Shown: piece by piece, positions 7,904 to 11,330 of the stretch | Position numbering within the stretch: the stretch's first letter is position 1 | Layout: every line of letters starts with the position of its first letter | Origin: Caulobacteraceae bacterium | Lineage (GTDB): Bacteria; Pseudomonadota; Alphaproteobacteria; Caulobacterales; Caulobacteraceae | Direction of reading: 5' to 3' | NCBI GenBank assembly: GCA_013815405.1 | Contig: JACDGF010000029.1 | Coordinates: forward strand, 1 to 11,330 | DNA length: 11,330 nucleotides | Translations under genes and position numbers: made by a program | Notes under the pieces: generated by a model | Databases searched by the model: none | Seen by the model: the letters and a program-made list of their open reading frames with translations, nothing else | Told to the model about the DNA's origin: nothing

Positions 7904-8652
7904 GCGGCGAAACCCTCGAAAATCAGGTTGTCGCAGCTCGCCCGGACCGCGTCCCACTGAGCCGGCGTGGTCACCGTCCAGGCGATGATCGGCATGCCGC
8001 CCTCGCGCAGGGAACTCGCCGTGGAGTTGGGGAGCATGTCGAGCCCGAGGGCCAGGAAATGAGGCTTGGCGATCGGAACGTGCCGCAGTGCGGCGAACGC
8101 CTTGCGCTGTTCGGGCGCCAGATGGCGCGCCTGGCCGGCCGGGTAGCTGTAGCTGTCGAGCCCGCGCAGGATCTTGGGATGATGATCGGCGAACCAGGCG
8201 TGGGAATAGGGGTTGAACCCGATCACGCAGGTGGGGCCATGATGATCGATCAGGATTTCGCAGACCCGCCGCTCGAGCGGGCCAACCTCCCCGTAGGGCG
8301 TCTTAAGCTCGATGTGAACCATGGCCTTGTGACCGACCAGGGTAAGGGCGTCGGCCAGGGTAGGAATGGTCTCGTCGGTCCCCGCCAGGCGCATCCGACA
8401 GATGTCTGCGGCGGTATGGTCGGCGACGCGACCCTGCGCGCCCGTCATGCGCGCCAGGGTCAAATCATGAAAGACCACCGCCTCGCCATCGGCGGTGAGC
8501 TGCACATCGAGCTCAATGGCGTATCCGGCGGCGCAGGCGGCCTGAAACGCGGCCAGGGAGTTTTCAGGGGAGGCGCCCGGCGACCACAGCCCCCGATGGG
8601 CGATCGGCGGGTCGAACAGGCGATCCCAGGCCTCGCCGAAGAGGTCCCTCAT
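7900..8652 (-). CDS. Glycerophosphodiester phosphodiesterase, cytoplasmic (UgpQ-like)
   Basis: Expected to hydrolyse glycerophosphodiesters, the deacylation products of phospholipids, to glycerol-3-phosphate and an alcohol, with a divalent metal. The 250-residue length matches cytoplasmic UgpQ. Active-site residues of the GDPD TIM barrel are visible: H19 and R20 (AHRG), E30-N31 (PENS), E47 and D49 (ELDVQLT) and H62-D63 (FHD). Later blocks are VHIELKTP, which carries a barrel metal-site glutamate, and IIAWTV. There is no signal peptide, so it should act on internalised or internal substrates. The ATG overlaps the RidA stop (ATGA), and the TGA overlaps the next gene's GTG (GTGA). Confidence 0.93.
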   Translation of the reverse strand: MRDLFGEAWDRLFDPPIAHRGLWSPGASPENSLAAFQAACAAGYAIELDVQLTADGEAVVFHDLTLARMTGAQGRVADHTAADICRMRLAGTDETIPTLADALTLVGHKAMVHIELKTPYGEVGPLERRVCEILIDHHGPTCVIGFNPYSHAWFADHHPKILRGLDSYSYPAGQARHLAPEQRKAFAALRHVPIAKPHFLALGLDMLPNSTASSLREGGMPIIAWTVTTPAQWDAVRASCDNLIFEGFAA

Positions 8653-9110
8653 GGCGCCTCGAGCACGGCGTCGACCTCAACCGCGAAGTTGAGAGGCAGA
8701 CGGTAGACCCCCACCGCAGACCGCGAATGGCGCCCCGCTTCGCCGAAAACCTCGACCATCAGGTCGGAGCAGCCGTTGATGACCATGGGGATATCGAACA
8801 AATCCGGCCCGGCCTGGACGAAGCCGCCCAGCTTGACGATACGGCGCACGCGCCCGAGGTCGCCATCGCAGGCCGCTTTCATCTGGGCGATCAGGTTGAT
8901 CGCGCAAAGCCGCGCCGCCGCTTGGCCGGCGGCCAGATCCAGGTCCGCCCCAACTACGCCGCGGATGCCGCCGCCAGCGTCGAGGGACACCTGACCAGAG
9001 ATATAGACCGTCTCGCCGCAGCGCACGAACGGGACATAGTTGGCGACCGGCGCGGTCGGCGCGGGCAAAACCAAATTCAAGGCGGCGAGCCGGGCTTCGG
9101 GGCTGGGCAT
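8649..9110 (-). CDS. RidA/YjgF-family protein (UK114-like subgroup 1)
   Basis: A small trimer-forming protein of the RidA superfamily. RidA itself deaminates reactive enamine/imine intermediates from PLP enzymes; this subgroup, about 20 residues longer, is poorly characterised. The 153-residue product shows VPFVRCGETVYISGQVS at the N-terminus and HSRSAVGVYRLPLNFAVEVDA at the C-terminus. R130 sits where the catalytic arginine of RidA lies (RSCVEV in E. coli), so deaminase activity is possible. The ATG at 9110 fits the family's usual N-terminus, whereas the frame's extension to 9182 would run through the upstream hairpin. No ribosome binding site precedes this ATG. It is the first gene of the four-gene overlapping set. 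Confidence 0.87.
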   Translation of the reverse strand: MPSPEARLAALNLVLPAPTAPVANYVPFVRCGETVYISGQVSLDAGGGIRGVVGADLDLAAGQAAARLCAINLIAQMKAACDGDLGRVRRIVKLGGFVQAGPDLFDIPMVINGCSDLMVEVFGEAGRHSRSAVGVYRLPLNFAVEVDAVLEAP

Positions 9111-9117
9111 GGCCAGA

Positions 9118-9146
9118 CTGTTAGCGCGTCCGCCGGCCTCGGGAAA
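9118..9146 (-). promoter_or_regulatory. Candidate promoter of the RidA operon, implying a nearly leaderless mRNA
   Basis: On the minus strand, GCTAACAG (9125-9118) partly matches the Caulobacter -10 GCTANAWC, with two mismatches. A weak -35, TTTCCCG (9146-9140), lies 14 bases upstream. The start would fall at or one base before the A of the ATG at 9110, which would explain the missing ribosome binding site. Leaderless transcripts are common in Caulobacter. The match is modest. Confidence 0.25.
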
Positions 9147-9150
9147 GCGA

Positions 9151-9179
9151 AAGGCCCGGGCCAGCGGGGCCCGGGCCTT
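9151..9179 (-). terminator. Second strong hairpin between phasin and RidA genes
   Basis: A perfect 12-base-pair stem pairs 9151-9162 with 9168-9179 around a 5-base loop, nearly all G/C with an AAGG/CCTT base. On the minus strand the stem ends in TTTCGCTTTCCC, an interrupted T-run. It lies downstream of the phasin stop and the first terminator, and upstream of the RidA start, so it probably backs up phasin termination and insulates the RidA operon. A role as a processing or stability element is the alternative. Confidence 0.6.
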
Positions 9180-9183
9180 CACG

Positions 9184-9216
9184 AAAACCCGCCCGCCCCC
9201 AGTGGGGGCGGTCTTG
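9184..9216 (-). terminator. Intrinsic terminator of the phasin gene
   Basis: Immediately after the phasin TAA, an 8-base-pair stem CCGCCCCC/GGGGGCGG (9193-9200 with 9204-9211) closes a 3-base loop. Flanking AACC and GGTT can extend it across small internal loops. The minus strand then reads TTTT (9187-9184). Stem, position and T-run fit a Rho-independent terminator. Confidence 0.75.
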
Positions 9217-9217
9217 G

Positions 9218-9655
9218 TTAGCGGGCGGCTTGCACGCGCTCGACCATGGCGGTCACGCGCTCGTTGATCGGGGACATCGATTCCTTCACCGAGGCGGCGA
9301 CGGTTTCGGTCATCCGGTTCATCTCGGCCACGTAGGTCTCGAAGGCCGACTTGGCGAAGGCGGTCTGCAGTTCGACGACTTCCTGGACGCTCTTGGCGCC
9401 GGCCAGGGTCTTGGCGGCCGCCACATGGTCTTCCACCGACTTCTTCGAATAGGCGATGGCGCGGGCGCCCAGGGTCTCGGCGCCCTTAGTCGCGGCGGTC
9501 ACCGAGGCGACCATGGCTTCCAGGTTCTTCTTGGAGTGGGCGTTGATTTCGGCGAGGGCGCCCATGGACTTTTCGACCGAGTCCTTGAAGGCCTTGTTGC
9601 CTGCGCTGGCGAACTGGTCGACGGTGGTCTTATCGGTATCGGCGCGAGCGGCCAT
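9218..9655 (-). CDS. phaP: Phasin family protein (polyhydroxyalkanoate granule-associated)
   Basis: A small amphipathic helical protein that coats polyhydroxyalkanoate granules and controls their number and size. The 145 residues are almost entirely predicted helix and rich in Ala, Lys, Glu and Ser, with no signal peptide. The Phasin_2 pattern runs from about residue 25 to 130, including KSMGALAEINAHSKKNLEAM, YSKKSVEDHVAAAK and the conserved ELQTAFAKSAFETYVAEM block. The ATG at 9655 has a strong ribosome binding site, AAAGGAG (9668-9662), 6 bases upstream. It has its own promoter, operators and terminator, consistent with a highly and conditionally expressed single-gene unit. No PHA synthase is in the window, so the granule role rests on the family. 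Confidence 0.87.
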   Translation of the reverse strand: MAARADTDKTTVDQFASAGNKAFKDSVEKSMGALAEINAHSKKNLEAMVASVTAATKGAETLGARAIAYSKKSVEDHVAAAKTLAGAKSVQEVVELQTAFAKSAFETYVAEMNRMTETVAASVKESMSPINERVTAMVERVQAAR

Positions 9656-9672
9656 GAGGAGTCTCCTTTAGT

Positions 9673-9688
9673 GGGCCTCGTGAGGCCC
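9673..9688 (-). promoter_or_regulatory. Hairpin in the phasin leader next to the ribosome binding site
   Basis: GGGCCTC (9673-9679) and GAGGCCC (9682-9688) form a perfect 7-base inverted repeat, which in RNA is a stem with a small loop. It ends 4 bases before the phasin ribosome binding site. It could protect the 5' end of the mRNA or tune initiation, or be a protein-binding palindrome in DNA. Confidence 0.5.
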
Positions 9689-9714
9689 GATTGGGCAAAT
9701 GGGAGGAGGCTTTC

Positions 9715-9730
9715 CCGCGAAAGATCGCGG
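9715..9730 (-). promoter_or_regulatory. Second hairpin near the 5' end of the phasin leader
   Basis: CCGCGA (9715-9720) pairs with TCGCGG (9725-9730) around a 4-base loop. It would begin about 10 bases from the predicted transcription start (near 9740), the usual place for a 5' stabilising stem-loop. The pairing is seen directly; the role is inference. Confidence 0.45.
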
Positions 9731-9746
9731 AGCATCCACGACCCAA

Positions 9747-9772
9747 ATCGTATGTTGCAGTGCAAAAGTCAA
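9747..9772 (-). promoter_or_regulatory. Promoter of the phasin gene
   Basis: On the minus strand, TTGACT (9772-9767) is a near-consensus -35 and TACGAT (9752-9747) a 4/6 match to the -10. The 14-base spacer is short for E. coli but within the range of the Caulobacter housekeeping consensus (TTGACGS-N10-14-GCTANAWC). Transcription would start near 9740, giving a leader of about 85 bases. A TGC-N3-GCA palindrome sits between the two elements. Confidence 0.55.
9755..9765. promoter_or_regulatory. PhaR-like operator, site 1
   Basis: TTGC-AGT-GCAA is an 11-base palindrome lying between the -35 and -10 of the phasin promoter. PhaR, the PHA-responsive repressor, is known to bind TGC-rich inverted repeats of the type CTGC-N3/4-GCAG in Paracoccus and Rhodobacter and to repress phasin genes. 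Position and core match fit repression by occlusion of RNA polymerase. Confidence 0.5.
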
Positions 9773-9781
9773 GGGCATTTT

Positions 9782-9792
9782 GTGCGGTGCAC
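9782..9792. promoter_or_regulatory. PhaR-like operator, site 2
   Basis: GTGC-GGT-GCAC is a second palindrome with the same TGC-N3-GCA core, centred 27 bases from site 1 and just upstream of the -35. Two same-type sites across one promoter suggest cooperative repressor binding. Confidence 0.45.
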
Positions 9793-9933
9793 CATTTTTC
9801 CCCGCGTTCGCCGCGGCTGGCGGCCGAACGCCTCACTAATTGTTTACCTTCAAGCAACAACCGTGAACGCATGATATGGCGGTATTGATCGGGGGCGGGA
9901 AGCCGCCGCTGTCGCTTTGGCCGGAGCCTGCCC

Positions 9934-11019
9934 ATGTTCGAGCCCGCTCGCCGTTTCGCCGCCGCTTGCGCGTTGGCGGTCGTCTACCTCGCCCCGCCGA
10001 GTTTGGCCCTGGCGCAGAACCCCTATCTCCAGGTGTCGACGAGCGAGCCGAAGTACACGGCCATCGTCATGGACGCCCGATCGGGGGAGGTACTCTACGC
10101 CCAGCGCCCCGACAGCATCCGGTATCCCGCGTCGGTCACCAAGGTGATGACCCTCTACCTCACCTTCGAGGCCCTCGCTTCGGGAAGGCTGCATCTGACC
10201 GACTATATCATCGTCTCCCCCCTGGCGGCGGCCCAGCCCGCCACCAAACTGGGGCTTAGGGCCGGCGATACGATCACCGTCCAGGACGCCATGTACGCCA
10301 TGGCCGTGCATTCGGCGAACGACATGGCCGTGGCCATGGCCGAGAGGATCGGCGGCACCGAATCGCGATTCGCCTCGCTGATGACCGCCAAGGCCCAGCA
10401 ACTGGGCATGACCAATACACGCTACGTCAACGCCAACGGCCTGCCCGACACCCGCCAGGTGTCTTCGGCGCGCGATCTCGCCACCCTGACCCGGGCGGTT
10501 CTGCGGGACTATCCGCAATACTACCGTTTTTTCAGCCAGGAGTCGTTCACCTACCGCGGCAAGACCATGTACAACACCAACCACCTGCTTGGGAAAATGC
10601 CGGGCGTCGACGGCCTCAAGACCGGCTTCACCAGCGCCGCGGGGTTCAATCTCGCCGCCTCGGCGATGCGGAATGGAAACCGCCTCATCGCCGTGGTCAT
10701 GGGGGGATCCTCCGGCGCGGTGCGCAACGCCAACGTCGAGGGCCTACTGCTCACCGGCTTCGATGTGATGGAGCGCCGCGCGCGGGGCGAACGGCTTCTG
10801 ATGACGCAGAACCTCTTCGAGGCGGCGCCCTACTCCTACCCGCCGCCCTACGCCTATCCGACGGCCCGCTCGCAGGTCGCCCTGGGCGAGGGGGACGCCG
10901 ATCCGATCGGCGTGGTGCTGACGCGCAGCACCCTCCGCCCGGGCGCCGTGGCCGTCTCCAGCTCCATGGCCGCGGCGACCGGCGTCTCGCCAGCGCAGAG
11001 AAAGACACCGGTGCGCTAA
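9934..11019 (+). CDS. Secreted D-alanyl-D-alanine carboxypeptidase (PBP5-type, peptidase S11), cut short before its SPOR domain
   Basis: A periplasmic penicillin-binding protein that removes the terminal D-Ala from peptidoglycan pentapeptides. The 361-residue product has a signal peptide cleaved after ALA (A25-A27). All active-site motifs are present: S67-V-T-K70 with the acylated serine, S127-A-N129, and K229-T-G231. A Tyr/Pro-rich linker (about 300-309) follows. PBP5 itself ends in a domain and amphipathic anchor after the catalytic part; here the same frame continues past the TAA (11017-11019) into a SPOR domain, which related alphaproteobacterial enzymes carry as their C-terminus. The ATG has GGAG (9923-9926) 7 bases upstream. 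The 140 bases between phasin operator 2 and this gene show no convincing promoter. The catalytic part looks intact and should be exported and active. Confidence 0.9.
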   Translation: MFEPARRFAAACALAVVYLAPPSLALAQNPYLQVSTSEPKYTAIVMDARSGEVLYAQRPDSIRYPASVTKVMTLYLTFEALASGRLHLTDYIIVSPLAAAQPATKLGLRAGDTITVQDAMYAMAVHSANDMAVAMAERIGGTESRFASLMTAKAQQLGMTNTRYVNANGLPDTRQVSSARDLATLTRAVLRDYPQYYRFFSQESFTYRGKTMYNTNHLLGKMPGVDGLKTGFTSAAGFNLAASAMRNGNRLIAVVMGGSSGAVRNANVEGLLLTGFDVMERRARGERLLMTQNLFEAAPYSYPPPYAYPTARSQVALGEGDADPIGVVLTRSTLRPGAVAVSSSMAAATGVSPAQRKTPVR

Positions 11020-11256
11020 ACGCGCAATTGGTGGGTCCAGCTGGGCACGTTCCGTAATCATCGCGAGGCCAAGGCGCAGGTCCAGGATGTGTCGCGCCGG
11101 TTCGCCCGGGTCTTCGACGACGCCGAAGGCACGGTGGACGGCGCCGGCCGGTCCTATCGCGCCCGGTTCTCGGGTTTCAGCGAATCGGCGGCCAAGGACG
11201 CCTGCTCCACGGTGCGAAGCCGGGGCCTCCCCTGCGTCGCCCGAGGCCCCGTCTGA
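11020..11256 (+). pseudogene. SPOR domain separated from the carboxypeptidase by an in-frame TAA
   Basis: Directly after the TAA, in the same frame, 78 codons encode a complete SPOR domain: NWWVQLGTFRNHREAKAQV at the start, SYRARFSGF in the middle, then the helix AAKDACSTVRSRGLPC, ending at a TGA (11254-11256). SPOR domains bind denuded septal peptidoglycan and bring enzymes to the division site. GC-rich codon use continues and no further stop or shift is seen. No in-frame start codon lies before the first SPOR strand, so separate translation of the whole domain is unlikely. Either one substitution recently truncated the protein, the stop is a sequence error, or it is read through. Confidence 0.75.
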
Positions 11257-11260
11257 CGCC

Positions 11261-11330
11261 TCATTTCAGCAGGCGGTCGCGCGCGGCGTTCAGCTGGGCG
11301 GCGAGACCGCTGGTTCCCCCCTGGTCCGGG
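11261..11330 (-). CDS. DnaJ-domain protein, C-terminal fragment (TIM14/Pam18-like)
   Basis: The last 22 codons run in from the right edge and end at a TGA (11263-11261). They read PDQGGTSGLAAQLNAARDRLL plus a final Lys. This matches the end of a J domain of the TIM14/Pam18-like type: the HPD motif (its His just beyond the edge), then QGG and a helix close to AAKINEAKDLL. Such proteins in alphaproteobacteria usually have an N-terminal membrane segment and a C-terminal J domain that stimulates an Hsp70. It converges on the SPOR reading frame with a 4-base gap. Confidence 0.65.
   Translation of the reverse strand, partial: PDQGGTSGLAAQLNAARDRLLK

Noticed and set aside
7840..8706. 288-codon plus-strand frame opposite the GDPD gene
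   Set aside because: A mirror of the GDPD reading frame with no domain signal; GDPD catalytic residues are all on the minus strand.
9111..9182. Longer RidA start at 9182
   Set aside because: It would translate through the 12-base-pair hairpin, and the extra residues do not resemble the family's N-terminus.
9836..9848. CtrA-like site (TAATTGTTTAC) upstream of the carboxypeptidase
   Set aside because: The TTAA-N7-TTAA spacing and half-sites are not met; at most one weak half-site is present.
9230..9874. 214-codon plus-strand frame opposite the phasin gene
   Set aside because: Its Gly/His/Leu-rich translation is the reverse complement of the phasin helix codons, and it runs through the phasin promoter and leader.
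1..11330. Mobile element, defence island or CRISPR array
   Set aside because: No transposase, integrase, direct-repeat array, tRNA or composition break was seen; base and codon use are even across the window.

Overview
This GC-rich window is ordinary chromosome of an alphaproteobacterium, most likely Caulobacteraceae (Caulobacter/Phenylobacterium-like). The assignment rests on a ClpS with the alphaproteobacterial N-terminal extension, a DinB with the alphaproteobacterial N-terminal Cys pairs, a Phasin_2-type phasin, a D,D-carboxypeptidase followed by a SPOR domain, and the C-terminus of a TIM14/Pam18-like DnaJ protein. I see no phage, insertion sequence, CRISPR, tRNA or rRNA.

Layout. (1) 1-2228, plus strand: the tail of an unidentified gene, a ROK fructokinase (mak), and DNA polymerase IV (dinB), tightly packed and probably one operon. 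(2) 2349-5011, plus strand: clpS-clpA, the N-degron adaptor and the unfoldase of the ClpAP protease. (3) 5045-5485, minus strand: a HIT-family hydrolase, divergent from a plus-strand DUF4287/DUF5655 protein (5547-6119). (4) 6114-9110, minus strand: four genes joined by three successive 4-base stop/start overlaps, RidA-like -> glycerophosphodiester phosphodiesterase -> FemAB-like GNAT protein -> RimJ/RimL-type acetyltransferase. (5) 9118-9792, minus strand: a phasin gene with a well-marked promoter, two TGC-N3-GCA inverted repeats, a structured leader, and tandem hairpins after its stop. (6) 9934-11256, plus strand: a secreted PBP5-type D,D-carboxypeptidase whose SPOR domain is separated from the catalytic part by a single in-frame TAA. 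(7) 11261-11330, minus strand: the C-terminus of a DnaJ-domain protein.

Two observations deserve a second look. The first is the carboxypeptidase/SPOR split by one in-frame stop, with no visible decay downstream. The second is the pair of PhaR-like operators on the phasin promoter. No clearly new defence or mobile system is present. The RidA-GDPD-GNAT-GNAT operon is the most functionally obscure gene set here.
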